From Bacteroidales bacterium (GTDB taxonomy: Bacteria > Bacteroidota > Bacteroidia > Bacteroidales > P3), in the NCBI GenBank assembly GCA_017509045.1, contig JAFWQP010000117.1, positions 1-51,005 of the forward strand: 51,005 nt of DNA. The letters run 5' to 3'. The notes under the pieces were generated by a model. It was given only the letters and a program-made list of their open reading frames with translations. It was not told where the DNA came from and searched no databases. Made by a program: the position numbers and the translations under genes. Below are positions 8,271-18,547 of this stretch, one piece after another (positions within the stretch are counted from its first letter, which is position 1; each line of letters opens with the position of its first letter).

Positions 8271-8744
8271 CTAGCGTTCGACAGTGAGAATCTCGAACTG
8301 CATGGTGCCGGCAGGCACTACAACGTCGACAGTGTCCCCCGCACGCTTGCCGAGAAATGCCTGGGCAAAGGGAGAGGTGACGGAGATTTTGGCCTGCTTG
8401 AGGTTGGCCTCGCTCTCGGGGACGATGGTGTAGACCTGACGAGCGTTGTTTTTGACGTTGCGAATGGTAATCTTGGAGAGTAGAAGGATTTTGGAAGTGT
8501 CGATTTTCGACTCGTCGAGCAGACGGGCGTTGGCCACGAGGTCTTGCAGTTTGGATATGCGGGCCTCGAGGTGACCTTGCGCCTCTTTGGCGGCATCGTA
8601 TTCGGCATTTTCGGAGAGGTCGCCCTTGTCGCGAGCCTCAGCAATGGCGGCGGCGGCGGCAGGACGCTCGACGGCGATGAGATGACGCAGTTCGTCTTTG
8701 AGTTTCTGAAGTCCTTCTTCGCTGTAATAATTAATTTCGGACAT
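8271..8744 (-). CDS. greA: Transcription elongation factor GreA
   Basis: GreA enters the secondary channel of RNA polymerase and stimulates cleavage of backtracked RNA. The 157-residue product has the expected two parts: an N-terminal coiled coil with the catalytic tip GDLSENAEYDAAKEAQ, and a C-terminal FKBP-like domain ending in SPFAQAFLGKRAGDTVDVVVP. Full family length, ATG start MSEINYYSEEGLQKLKDEL. It is followed closely by the YqaA-like gene. The terminator of the upstream operon ends only 32 bases ahead of its start, so its promoter must be compact; no clean TAnnTTTG box was found, only TAATTTTT. Confidence 0.97.
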   Translation of the reverse strand: MSEINYYSEEGLQKLKDELRHLIAVERPAAAAAIAEARDKGDLSENAEYDAAKEAQGHLEARISKLQDLVANARLLDESKIDTSKILLLSKITIRNVKNNARQVYTIVPESEANLKQAKISVTSPFAQAFLGKRAGDTVDVVVPAGTMQFEILTVER

Positions 8745-8775
8745 GTTGATAATCTGTTTTGAGACGTGTTTAAAA

Positions 8776-8807
8776 ATTAGGAAAGGCTTTGTAGAGCCTT
8801 TCCTAAT
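8776..8807 (-). terminator. Strong terminator of the secDF-to-PorV-like operon
   Basis: ATTAGGAAAGGCT (8776-8788) is perfectly complementary to AGCCTTTCCTAAT (8795-8807), a 13-pair stem with a six-base loop. On the minus strand it is followed by TTTTTA. It lies 25 bases past the stop of the PorV/PorQ-like gene. Confidence 0.9.
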
Positions 8808-8832
8808 CTTGTTCTATGTGTGAGTAGGTCTG

Positions 8833-9918
8833 TTAGAATCTGAAGGTTCCGCCGATGGCGTGTGTTCCTCTCAGGTTGTCGTTTGTACGATAGGAGTAGT
8901 CGAGGGTAAGACTGGTCTTGCCGTCGCCTTTCTTCTTATTGAGGGGTACATTGATGGAGGCACCAGCGCAGAGGCCCGTGCTGGCAGTGGTACGGAGGGC
9001 ATCGTCGAGGATGTCGGGTTCGTACACATAGCCGCAGCGGAGACGGAGAACGTCGAGGAGACCGTACTCAAGACCGATGGCGTAGTTGTCCTTCAAGAAC
9101 GCATTGGAGGTGAAGGCCAAGGCCACGGTGAGGTACTGATTGGCGGCGTTGAAGAGGAAGTCGTAGGAGAGACCAATCTTCAGGTTGGTGGGCAGCTCCA
9201 TTTCGGCAGCGGGATATTCGCCCGTCATAGTGTTGCCGGCATTGTTGATAAACGGGAAGGTGATGCCGTTGCCACCATAGTAGAAGGCAGGACCCCAGTT
9301 CTTGAGGCTAATACCGAACTTCAACTCATCGTCGGCACCAGTGACATACTGGATACCTGCATCAACGGCGAAGCCAGAAGCATTGATTTCAGCCGTGGAC
9401 TCGTTGATGATCTTGATGTTGACACCACCATGAATGGAGGTGGTGAATGAGTGGGCATAAGCGACGTTGAGGTTCATCAGCGTGGGAGAATAGGTACCGT
9501 TGATAGGTTCGGGACTTTCGACGGTGGTGACGTCGATTTCGCCGACACTGGATGTAACAACGCTCAGACCCATCACACCACGGTCAAACATACGGAATGC
9601 CAAACCAAAGGCATTGACATTGCCACCGCTGTTGAGACCGCTGTTGCCACCATAGAGCATGTTGTTGGAATAGGTGGCCTCTAACTTGTTGATGAAACTA
9701 AGACCAGCGATATTGGAGTAGAAGGCGTCCATACCACGCACATTGGCGACGTTGGCACCGCCCCAGCCAGTGCTGCGAGCCCAGGGGTTGATGAGCAACT
9801 GCGTGGCTCCGGCAGTACCTCTACGCTTGTCGTTGCCAGCCCATGCGGACTCGGCCGACAGCAGCATGAGGAAGGCTACTACTGTGATTATTCTAAATAT
9901 GTTTTTCATTTCTGTCAT
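8833..9918 (-). CDS. PorV/PorQ family outer-membrane beta-barrel protein
   Basis: PorV and PorQ are FadL-like 14-strand outer-membrane barrels; in type 9 secretion PorV receives cargo by its C-terminal domain and shuttles it. The 361-residue product has a signal peptide (cleavage near SAWAGND) and the family's opening GTAGATQLLINPWARSTG...GMDAFYSNIAGLS, followed by alternating beta strands (KLEATYSNNMLYG, NAFGLAFRMF, GVMGLSVVTSS) and a terminal Phe. A second ATG three codons in is equally possible. It lies 22 bases downstream of the large cargo-like gene and closes the operon. Whether it is the general PorV or a dedicated paralogue cannot be told from this window. Confidence 0.85.
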   Translation of the reverse strand: MTEMKNIFRIITVVAFLMLLSAESAWAGNDKRRGTAGATQLLINPWARSTGWGGANVANVRGMDAFYSNIAGLSFINKLEATYSNNMLYGGNSGLNSGGNVNAFGLAFRMFDRGVMGLSVVTSSVGEIDVTTVESPEPINGTYSPTLMNLNVAYAHSFTTSIHGGVNIKIINESTAEINASGFAVDAGIQYVTGADDELKFGISLKNWGPAFYYGGNGITFPFINNAGNTMTGEYPAAEMELPTNLKIGLSYDFLFNAANQYLTVALAFTSNAFLKDNYAIGLEYGLLDVLRLRCGYVYEPDILDDALRTTASTGLCAGASINVPLNKKKGDGKTSLTLDYSYRTNDNLRGTHAIGGTFRF

Positions 9919-9940
9919 TTTTAATAGTTACAAACAATGC

Positions 9941-12900
9941 TTAGAATACGAATGATGAGATGTCAACTTTACGCATGGTGCCAAACCATTTGACTACGCG
10001 CTCGCCGATACCAGGAACCTTGAAATGGATGAGATAGACACCACCGGCAATGGGGATACCATTGTGGTTGTGCAAATCCCAGTCGATGGTGGTGGCAGAA
10101 CCCGAGGTGGGGCCTAGACGACGCACCAAGGTGCCATCGAGGGTGTAGATGGAAATGGTGGAACCAGTGGGAACGTTGACGAAGCGGACCTTGGTTTCCA
10201 ATTGGCTGAGGTTCTCGTAGGAAGAGGCGCTGTAATAAGGGTTCGGAACAACGTTGATAAGACTGAGGATAGAATCCTGATAACTCTTTCTGGAAGCGTT
10301 GTTGTTGGCCTGGCCCGTGAGTGTTGCGATATCGGGTGTGATTTCGAACATGTACATGGGGTAGTTGGCATTTTGGGCTTCAGTACCGTCGAAGAGACGA
10401 ACTGCGGCGCCATTGGGCGAGAGGTAGCGGCCATAGGGAGAGTTGACGTCGATGTCGACAGTCACATCGCAAGGAATATTGATGGGGTTGTCGAACAAGA
10501 AACGCTGGTTAACAAAGGGGATGTTGACCCAAGCGGTAGAGGCAAAGAAGAGGGCTGCCGAGTCGCGCTGGGGAATGAGAGTGGTACCCTCACCATCCAA
10601 CAGACCGTGGTTGACACGCAGACGGTCAACGTCGCTGTTAGGAACAAAGCTCATCAAACGCTCAAGAGAAGCGAGCATCTTGACAGCCCAACGACCTGCA
10701 TCGTAGGAGGGAGTCTTATAAGAGGTGACCACAGAGTTGCGACCATTGACGATGTCATAGAAGGTCTGGTCGGTGGCATTCATCACATAGATATAGTGAC
10801 GACCGCCCATGACGTAATTCTGCGTACCATCCATGATGTCAGCAATGCTGGTGGGGTTCCACATCATATCAGCACCATTGTACTGGATGTAACGGGAGTC
10901 CTCACCGAACATGACATTGAGACGCTCACCCGTGACAGTGTTGATGGCATAGCCGGGGAACCAGCCCATACCTGTGGCACTGATATAGTCGGGATTGCTC
11001 GGGTCATCGACATCAGAGGCAACACCAGCTTGTGCGGCGGTGCGGCCAAGTTTGTCGACAGATGCATGACGACGCATCTGGAAACGGCGAGCATTGCCCT
11101 CGGACTGGGTGTGGTCGTCGCACATTTCGAGAACTGGGCAACGAGTCCATTTGGAGGTGTCGTTAGTGAAAACGATACGCACACTGGGAAGCTTGGAGAT
11201 ATCGTTGAAATTAAGTGATTTGTTACGATAGTTATCCATCGTTTTGCGAGTGATGGTCCACTTGTTGTAGTTGTTGGCGAACACCGAGCTAATGCGTGTA
11301 ACACTATCGATGATTTCATCCAAAGCAACATAGTAGCGATAGTTGAAAGCGGGGTGGAACGGCAAGGTGGAAACCAGACCGTAAGGAGCCCAACCACCAG
11401 CAACGGCTTCGAAGACCTGATAACGGTCGACACCTAGATAGGAGGGGTTAGAACGGACATCGACCTGATGACCTTTGTAGAAGTCTTCGTCGAGGTAGTT
11501 CTCAAGCAGACTGATTTCGCCTTGGGTAGTGGTGAACACGTTACGGGCACCGTTGGTGAACTGAGTACCAGAACGAATCCAGTTCCAAGTCATGTAGCTA
11601 TCGTTATCGGGCAGATACGAGAGCCAGGGCTTAGTATTGTCAGAATAAGTGACAGTAGAGCGCAGAAGAGCATTCTCGTTGACCAAGCTGCCCCAGTAAC
11701 GGGAAACGAAGTTCTCGGTGTTCTGAGTGGTAATTTGCAACGGGGTGGCCACAGACTGCGGGTTGCTGATGGCAACGGCAATGCCGAGGTCGAGGAAGAG
11801 TTGCTCATTGTAGCGTTTGAGTTTGAAATCGGAACGTACGGAAGAAACCTCATCGTAGAGATAGGGATTCTCAGCATAGGTGGGATCTTCGGGCGACTTG
11901 GAAATAACCCAGCCACACTCGTCGATATCATCATTCTGGTCGAACTTGATAATGTACTTGCCAGCCTTGACATTCAGCGGGTCGATAATGCGAACGCTGA
12001 CGGGGCCGTAGTTCTCCTCATAATGGGGGGTGAGAATCTGACAGGGCTCGGGAGAAGCCAACATGCCAGAGCCGTCGCTCTTGAGCTTGCCAGCAGGCTT
12101 GCCAGGGACACCGGGAGCACCCATGAGTTCTTCGATGGAGGCGTCGGTCAGACGGAGGACAGAACCACCGTTACCATAACCTTCGATACGGGTGATATTG
12201 GGGCTCATACCGAATTCGGCCTGCACAACGGTACCACCGTTTTCGCTAATAGGATCGTGAGGTATTGCTACAACAGGAGAGATGGTACGACCAAACTCGT
12301 CTTTACGACCAGCCAAATAGGGTTCTTTCTGACCATCGAGGAACGCGGCCTCGGTCTGAGAGTACTCTTTATAACGGTTTTGTGCGTAGGCAATGCAGAT
12401 GAAATAGTATTCCTTGTTGTTGACAAGATTAATGTTACGACCTTCGGCAAATGCATCGGTGGTGATGCGGAAGATATGCTTGATGCCTTGGTTGCTACCT
12501 TCGACCATAATATTGGGCTGGAGAAGACCCGTGGTAGAATTCTGAGTGTAGTTGACGAGAGTACCAATGGGCAACTGGGGGTTGGCTTCGGTAGAGTCGT
12601 AGAAGTTCTTGACATCGCACTGGGCAACAAGACGTGCCTTAGTGATATCGCGGATATCGGAAATAGAAACACTAGCATCTTTGAGCTGGTAAATCTGATA
12701 ACCTTCGAACTTATAGCTACGCTGGTCGTCGGAGTAGAAATAGGTGGAGTCGCCAGAGGTGAAGGAACGCACAATGGCGGGGTCGATCTCGGAATAGCTC
12801 TCACCGTAGTTGTTGCTGTTGGGGTTGTCATACTTGACATAGAGAACGACTTCGTTGTTCATCTCCTGAACAATCAGCGAAGGAGCATCAGGACCGTCAA

Positions 12901-14731
12901 GAACCTTGAAGCAGTTTTCAAACAGAGCTTGACAGACATCGTCGATTTCGCGGAGCAGGTCGACAGAAGATTCGGCCTTACCCGAAGGAGCCTGAGCAAA
13001 GGGAATACCAACGGTAACGTAGTTAAGAGCACCGGGTTTCAGAGTGAAAGGACCAGCAGACTGCATGAAACGACGGTCGGAGGGGCTGTTGCCAGCAGTG
13101 ACCTCAGTCCAAACATCGACACGGTTACCATCAGTACCCCAATAGAGAGGATCACTGTCGCCAGGGAACATGAAGTCGCAGTCGAACTCGGTAGTACCAT
13201 CGCTAATACCATTTCCACCATACTTCATGCGCTGTCCGTTCTTCCAGAAACCACGCAAGTAGTTGTAGTAGTCGGTAGCCTTGGCAGGTTCACCGAAGAC
13301 AACATCGTTACTGTTGTTATAATAGACGAAACGGCGCATACCGAAACGCTCATCATCGACGATGTTGTTACCAAAGTTCACACCGTTGATGGCGCAGTTA
13401 CCAATGACATCGCCAGGAACGAAGTACCATGCTTGGGGATAGTACTGGTCGGCATCATCAGTGAGGGTGATGGTGTCGTAGGTGCCGTCAGGAAGCAGAT
13501 AACGCTGCAACTGCGACGGGAAGTAGGAACGCATCTTTCCGATATCAATCTTGGGATTGTCCTTGCCATCAGGATCCATATAGGGACCCTGGAAGAAGTC
13601 GATACCCACTGCAGGAGGAATACCAGCATAGGAACCAGAACCGGGACCATCCTGCTCGTCGCCGTTGTAGCAGTAGCCAAGACCACGCTTGACATCGCAA
13701 CCCACATAGTCATCGTGAGCATAACCGAGGTCGGCATCGACCCACTGGCTGAAGTAAGTCTCACGAAGTTCATAGGTGGAACGGTTGATAATCTCATAGG
13801 AGTAGAAGGTCATGTTGTTGATTTCGTCGTTGGTAGAGAAAGCGAAGGCTTGCGCACGTATTTCCATACCGATGGGCTGACCGAGAGACTCGGTGTGGAC
13901 GTTACCCATGTCGTTGAAGACCCACCAAATGGTCTGGTCGCCTTTAAGCACCTGGTCGGAGAGAAGACCACCAGTTACGATGCCGGCCTCTGTCTCAGCA
14001 GTGACGGAAACGTGTGAGGTATATTCTCTACCCCACTGAGCTTTCAAGGTACGAGGGCAAAGGTCATTGTTAAAATCGTAGTAGGGATAGTCACCCTCTT
14101 CCCAATTGTAGACACCATCGTGATTGGCATCGTAGAAAGGAGCCAGATAGGGAGACTGGTTTTCGCCACCCATAGCAGGCCAGTTCTTAATGGTTGCAGG
14201 AATGGCCTCGGGAGCATAAGAATCATTAGGAGTTGCACCATTCTCATCATAGTCGAACATGGACATGAAGTCCAGAACTTCGGTCTTAGTGATGATGTAG
14301 TGCTTGTCATACTTGTTACAGACGGGGAGGTCAACTGCGGCAGTAGTCAGCTCAAGAGGACCGGGCCAGTAGTCGTCACCTTCGGAACCAAAACGCAAAG
14401 CAGCAATACGAAGCTGGTCATTGACGTCGGTACCGCCAATCCATAGTGCAGCGCAGAAAAGAGGGCAAGTGTTGCTGTTCTTTGGCAGGTGGTACTGAGC
14501 CACACTACCATCGTACCACATATTGCCATAACCATTAATCAGGGCTCTGACATTGTTGACATTCAACTCAGCGGTACTTTGAGCTCTTTTGCATCGGGCG
14601 GCTTGGGCCTTGACAGCTGCCTGGCTCGAACGAGAACGCTTGCAGACCTTGCAATCCTCAGCGTATGCCGTCCCCACCAACATGGCACATAGGCAGGCCA
14701 CCAATACTAATTTGCTAAATATATTCTTCAT
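9941..14731 (-). CDS. Large secreted protein with T9SS-type C-terminal domain
   Basis: The 1596-residue product has a signal peptide (MKNIFSKLVLVACLC, cleavage near TAYAED), a Cys/Lys-rich start of the mature chain, and many Trp/Tyr/Asp-rich beta segments, including the calcium-loop-like DANHDGVYNWEEGDYPYYD. The last ~100 residues (VVPNPYYSASS, KVRFVNVPTGSTISIYTLDG, DWDLHNHNGIPIAGGVYLI) are an Ig-like type A sorting domain recognised by the type 9 secretion system. No catalytic domain was recognised. The ATG at 14731 is chosen because the signal peptide starts there; the frame extends 24 codons upstream into the preceding gene. Position between a TonB-dependent receptor and a PorV-like barrel suggests the three form one surface assembly, which is inference. 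Confidence 0.85.
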   Translation of the reverse strand: MKNIFSKLVLVACLCAMLVGTAYAEDCKVCKRSRSSQAAVKAQAARCKRAQSTAELNVNNVRALINGYGNMWYDGSVAQYHLPKNSNTCPLFCAALWIGGTDVNDQLRIAALRFGSEGDDYWPGPLELTTAAVDLPVCNKYDKHYIITKTEVLDFMSMFDYDENGATPNDSYAPEAIPATIKNWPAMGGENQSPYLAPFYDANHDGVYNWEEGDYPYYDFNNDLCPRTLKAQWGREYTSHVSVTAETEAGIVTGGLLSDQVLKGDQTIWWVFNDMGNVHTESLGQPIGMEIRAQAFAFSTNDEINNMTFYSYEIINRSTYELRETYFSQWVDADLGYAHDDYVGCDVKRGLGYCYNGDEQDGPGSGSYAGIPPAVGIDFFQGPYMDPDGKDNPKIDIGKMRSYFPSQLQRYLLPDGTYDTITLTDDADQYYPQAWYFVPGDVIGNCAINGVNFGNNIVDDERFGMRRFVYYNNSNDVVFGEPAKATDYYNYLRGFWKNGQRMKYGGNGISDGTTEFDCDFMFPGDSDPLYWGTDGNRVDVWTEVTAGNSPSDRRFMQSAGPFTLKPGALNYVTVGIPFAQAPSGKAESSVDLLREIDDVCQALFENCFKVLDGPDAPSLIVQEMNNEVVLYVKYDNPNSNNYGESYSEIDPAIVRSFTSGDSTYFYSDDQRSYKFEGYQIYQLKDASVSISDIRDITKARLVAQCDVKNFYDSTEANPQLPIGTLVNYTQNSTTGLLQPNIMVEGSNQGIKHIFRITTDAFAEGRNINLVNNKEYYFICIAYAQNRYKEYSQTEAAFLDGQKEPYLAGRKDEFGRTISPVVAIPHDPISENGGTVVQAEFGMSPNITRIEGYGNGGSVLRLTDASIEELMGAPGVPGKPAGKLKSDGSGMLASPEPCQILTPHYEENYGPVSVRIIDPLNVKAGKYIIKFDQNDDIDECGWVISKSPEDPTYAENPYLYDEVSSVRSDFKLKRYNEQLFLDLGIAVAISNPQSVATPLQITTQNTENFVSRYWGSLVNENALLRSTVTYSDNTKPWLSYLPDNDSYMTWNWIRSGTQFTNGARNVFTTTQGEISLLENYLDEDFYKGHQVDVRSNPSYLGVDRYQVFEAVAGGWAPYGLVSTLPFHPAFNYRYYVALDEIIDSVTRISSVFANNYNKWTITRKTMDNYRNKSLNFNDISKLPSVRIVFTNDTSKWTRCPVLEMCDDHTQSEGNARRFQMRRHASVDKLGRTAAQAGVASDVDDPSNPDYISATGMGWFPGYAINTVTGERLNVMFGEDSRYIQYNGADMMWNPTSIADIMDGTQNYVMGGRHYIYVMNATDQTFYDIVNGRNSVVTSYKTPSYDAGRWAVKMLASLERLMSFVPNSDVDRLRVNHGLLDGEGTTLIPQRDSAALFFASTAWVNIPFVNQRFLFDNPINIPCDVTVDIDVNSPYGRYLSPNGAAVRLFDGTEAQNANYPMYMFEITPDIATLTGQANNNASRKSYQDSILSLINVVPNPYYSASSYENLSQLETKVRFVNVPTGSTISIYTLDGTLVRRLGPTSGSATTIDWDLHNHNGIPIAGGVYLIHFKVPGIGERVVKWFGTMRKVDISSFVF

Positions 14732-14759
14732 AATATTAATATTTTTTCTCGTTAGTGTA

Positions 14760-17700
14760 TTAGAAAGAGTAGGCCAATGTGAGTTTGAACGTGCGAGGAG
14801 CACTGTATCTCCAATAATTATTCACTAGGCTAATAGCATAGACATCTCTATAGGAGACAGGATCATAAACGGCGTTAATATCGTTCTGAGTCTCGGGGTC
14901 AGTCAGATAACCATCGTCCTCGGTATTACCCGTAACGGGGAACACGCTAGTGGTGTTGCGGATGTTGAAGAGGTTGTTGACGGTCATTGCAACGGTCAGG
15001 TTAGTCTTACGCTTGCCAACTTGGATGGGGAATGACTTGTCAAGAATAATATCGAAGTAGAAGCCCCAGGGCAGACGTGCGCCATAGTAGCTACCCACAA
15101 TGGTAGGCTGCTTGTGGCTGAAAGCTCTAGTGTAAGGACGACCCGACTGGGCAACAGCAATGAAGTTGACACCAAAGTTCTCGAGAAGCTTGATGGACTC
15201 GCTACGCTCTTCGCCCGTCTCCTTGTCCTTCACCACACGGTCAATGGTAGGTCCGTTATACTTGGAGCCACCAGCAAGACGGTAGTCGAAGCTCAGTTTG
15301 AACTCATGACGACGGTCATCGGGGATAGGATTGAGCATCTTCAGCGTAGTGTAACCTTCCTTGATAAGTTCGGTCATGGTGTTAGTCGACAGACCGGTAC
15401 CCTCGGCATACTGCAGCGTGTAGTTAGCGGCAATACGGATATTCTTCGATTGACGCAAGTCGTAACCGACAGTCAAACCCTTAATGGTTTTGAAGTCGAG
15501 GTTGTCGTATGAATAGTAATTCTGGTTGGGGTCAGCACCAGCATACTGGACCAACTGAATGAGGTCGCGAGTCTCTTTATAATAAGCACTGATGCTGATA
15601 GCGGAATTCTTGTTAAGAGCCTGCTGGAAACCAAGTTCGTAGTTGGTAATCTTCTCAGGTTTCAGGTTGGGGTTGGTGAAGTAGTTGGCCTGAGTCATAT
15701 AGAGGTAGCTCAGATAGTTGGCGCGCCAGTTGCTAGAAGGACGACGGGCAATAATGTCGTAACTAGCCTTGAACTGCGAATTCTCACCCACGGGGAAGGA
15801 GAAAGCGATACGAGGCATCACAACGATCTGGGTCTTGTAGTCTTCGAAAGCCTCTACACCAACAGTGTTGTCGGTCAAAGCCTTTTGACCTTTCACAGTA
15901 CGATAGGGAGTAGGTTTACCAGACTTACCGGCCAACGAACTGGGTGAACTAAGTTCGACACCATTGGCATCATACCAAATTGAACCATTACGATAACCGT
16001 AGATAGTAGGCTCGTCAGCATCGGCAGCATCAACATAAACCACCCAATCATCACCAGCACCAGCATATATGTCACCCTGATAAGGAGCAGAACCGTCTCT
16101 CAGGTCACGCACCGTGTGGGACTCATACAGCAGATAGGGGTCTTTCAACACATACTGGTTGCCATCGAAGAAGTCGACACGCACACCCACGTTGAAAATC
16201 AGGTCTTGGAAGTAGAACTGATCTTGGATGTATCCAGCATAGTAGGTGGGGGTGTAAGAAGGAATGTAGCGGTACTTGGGGTTAGAAGGACGATAGAAGT
16301 CTTCGAGGCTCCAGTTGCTGCTATTATACTTGTTACCGGCATGGTCATAGCCATAATAGCTGACCTTGGGGTTGCCGTTGTCGAAGAGTTCGTCGGAGGA
16401 GAACATGTCTACACCACCTGCTGCAACGAAATCTTCAGGTTTGTATCTGTCAATATCCAGATAAGTACGCTCCTTGTCATAATTGCCCGTCCATCCGAGG
16501 TAGTCACGCATCGACTTGTCGAAATAGGTCTGGCTGGCAGGATTGTAAAGTCTGTTATAATCAACATAAAGAGTAGTACCCTCCCAACGATAAATCGGGT
16601 TGCTTAGATCCATCTGGGAGATATGGGCGTTAGCATTGTTACGCATAAGCGTCCACAAGGAAGTAGCGTCTAGGCTATACGAGGACTGATCCATACGGTC
16701 ATATTGGAAACCAATTTCAATGGCATGACCCTTGATTTCAGCACTAGCCTTGGCCGAAAGATAGATGTAGTCGGTCTGGGAATAGCTGAACGAATTGTCC
16801 TGAACGCCCACATTTGCCAACAGGCCATTCACTGCATTAGGTGTTTCACCATTGGGAAGACCGTTGAATGCCCTCAACATAGCGAGATTGCTAATACCAG
16901 CGGCACCAATTTCGGGGATGTTGAGCAGCTGCAGATTGTAATTGGCATAAATCTGGTTGCCTGCATAAGGCTCATACGTATTCCAATCAATCACGTCACG
17001 CCAGCCGTTCTGGACGTAGGCTGCACGCGAAATGCCGTTGTAGTTGAACGAAGGAACCAACTCATACGAACGCTCCTGATTGGTCACCACACTTCCGTTG
17101 AAACCATACTTGAAGACATCGTTGATAGAATTGCCAAATACCTCGTTGTAGTTCTGGGAGTGTGCACGGTCGAACATGGCGGTGATGTTGTACATCACGT
17201 TCTTCACAGCCTTGCCTTCCTTGCTAGCACCATCGGTGTTGTTAGCCGAAGGAGCATCGTTGTCGGGGAAACGCTGGGTGAAGTCAACCGTGACAGTCCA
17301 GTTATAATACTTATAAATGTTGTTTGCCGAACGAGTCATGTTAAGAGGCATCAACGACGTGTTGGGAGAACGGCTGTAGTTGAAGTCGCCCGTAACGGTC
17401 AATGTCGCATAATCAGTGAAACGCACGTCGAATGCCAACTGCGAGTTAATTGAGAAAGCACGCATATTGGGAACACGACTGGCATCGCCACCAAAATCTT
17501 TCTTTGTCAAATTCTTAATCTCAACAAAGTCGTTTGTGTAAAGATGCGAAGCCGAGTAGTTCACCGCACCCGTAACAGGGTCGTAGCTGATAGGTGCCGC
17601 CTCGAACTGACGAACCAATTCATCATTCACCACACGGTAGCGATAGCCTCTAGGACGATACAGACCATTGTTCTGATAAGAGCCCTGCGCAGTCAGACGG

Positions 17701-18524
17701 AAGCCAACCAAAGTCTGGTCACCTGTCTTCACACCGTTCTCATCCTTAATGTCCTTTTTCAGGACGGGGCCGGTCAGGTAAACGCCCAAGAAATTATACA
17801 TACGGTAGTTCAAGAGAGACTCGTAACGGATGCTTCCCTTAAACTGGCTCGTTGGCGGTTTGAGGGTGATAATCTGCGTACCGCCGATAGCCTCACCGAT
17901 GCTGGCAGGAGTACCACCCAAGATAACCTGAATCTCGGCGATAGCCTCCTTAGGCACGTTCACACCGGTACGTTTACGGACACCACCTGTCATCGTAACC
18001 ATGCCTTCCTCACCACGGGCGGTACTGGTACCACCGTCACTATATCCGACACCACCAACGGCAGCCACGATGCTCTCGACCGAAGTACCAGGCATGTGGG
18101 CAATATCATCTGCCGACATACGCTGACCAGACTCGGCAGAACCGATATCAATAATCGGGTTCTTCGACTCTCTAATTTCGACCGTTTCCAAAGTCGTGGA
18201 CGAACTGGTAAGTTCGATAGTAATGGGCGACACACCGGAAGCCTTCACGGTAAAGCCTTCACGCGTGTAGGTGTTGTAACCCACATACGATACCTGAATG
18301 TCATACTGACCAACAGGCAGCGGCCTAAGCGTAAATTTACCATCCATGTCTGTCTGCGTACCCTTGATTTGTTTTCCGTCTTGCTTAGCAACGACGTTGG
18401 CAAAAGGCACAGGCTCTTTTGTCTTCGGATCGGTAACGGTACCTACGATAGTACCCTGCGCGAGGGCAACATTCGCCATCAGCAGCAGACCGATTGTCAT
18501 TAGTACTTTTCTAAACATACTCAT
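14760..18524 (-). CDS. TonB-dependent receptor with carboxypeptidase-regulatory-like domain
   Basis: Outer-membrane receptors of this class import ligands using TonB energy, or in Bacteroidota also act as scaffolds for surface proteins. The 1254-residue product has a signal peptide (ends NVALAQG), a CarboxypepD_reg-like beta domain at about 25-105 (GTVTDPKTKEPVPFANVVA, DGKFTLRPLPVGQYDIQVSY), a plug at about 110-240, then a long barrel ending in FKLTLAYSF with terminal Phe. No SusD partner is adjacent; instead a T9SS cargo-like gene follows after 28 bases. A 23-base gap separates it from the small membrane protein upstream. Ligand unknown. Confidence 0.92.
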   Translation of the reverse strand: MSMFRKVLMTIGLLLMANVALAQGTIVGTVTDPKTKEPVPFANVVAKQDGKQIKGTQTDMDGKFTLRPLPVGQYDIQVSYVGYNTYTREGFTVKASGVSPITIELTSSSTTLETVEIRESKNPIIDIGSAESGQRMSADDIAHMPGTSVESIVAAVGGVGYSDGGTSTARGEEGMVTMTGGVRKRTGVNVPKEAIAEIQVILGGTPASIGEAIGGTQIITLKPPTSQFKGSIRYESLLNYRMYNFLGVYLTGPVLKKDIKDENGVKTGDQTLVGFRLTAQGSYQNNGLYRPRGYRYRVVNDELVRQFEAAPISYDPVTGAVNYSASHLYTNDFVEIKNLTKKDFGGDASRVPNMRAFSINSQLAFDVRFTDYATLTVTGDFNYSRSPNTSLMPLNMTRSANNIYKYYNWTVTVDFTQRFPDNDAPSANNTDGASKEGKAVKNVMYNITAMFDRAHSQNYNEVFGNSINDVFKYGFNGSVVTNQERSYELVPSFNYNGISRAAYVQNGWRDVIDWNTYEPYAGNQIYANYNLQLLNIPEIGAAGISNLAMLRAFNGLPNGETPNAVNGLLANVGVQDNSFSYSQTDYIYLSAKASAEIKGHAIEIGFQYDRMDQSSYSLDATSLWTLMRNNANAHISQMDLSNPIYRWEGTTLYVDYNRLYNPASQTYFDKSMRDYLGWTGNYDKERTYLDIDRYKPEDFVAAGGVDMFSSDELFDNGNPKVSYYGYDHAGNKYNSSNWSLEDFYRPSNPKYRYIPSYTPTYYAGYIQDQFYFQDLIFNVGVRVDFFDGNQYVLKDPYLLYESHTVRDLRDGSAPYQGDIYAGAGDDWVVYVDAADADEPTIYGYRNGSIWYDANGVELSSPSSLAGKSGKPTPYRTVKGQKALTDNTVGVEAFEDYKTQIVVMPRIAFSFPVGENSQFKASYDIIARRPSSNWRANYLSYLYMTQANYFTNPNLKPEKITNYELGFQQALNKNSAISISAYYKETRDLIQLVQYAGADPNQNYYSYDNLDFKTIKGLTVGYDLRQSKNIRIAANYTLQYAEGTGLSTNTMTELIKEGYTTLKMLNPIPDDRRHEFKLSFDYRLAGGSKYNGPTIDRVVKDKETGEERSESIKLLENFGVNFIAVAQSGRPYTRAFSHKQPTIVGSYYGARLPWGFYFDIILDKSFPIQVGKRKTNLTVAMTVNNLFNIRNTTSVFPVTGNTEDDGYLTDPETQNDINAVYDPVSYRDVYAISLVNNYWRYSAPRTFKLTLAYSF

Positions 18525-18547
18525 TTAGGTATTATTACTACAATGAA

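Noticed and set aside
11468-14017. Long plus-strand frame (849 codons) opposite the T9SS cargo gene
   Set aside because: Antisense shadow caused by codon bias of the real gene, with no promoter and no domain.
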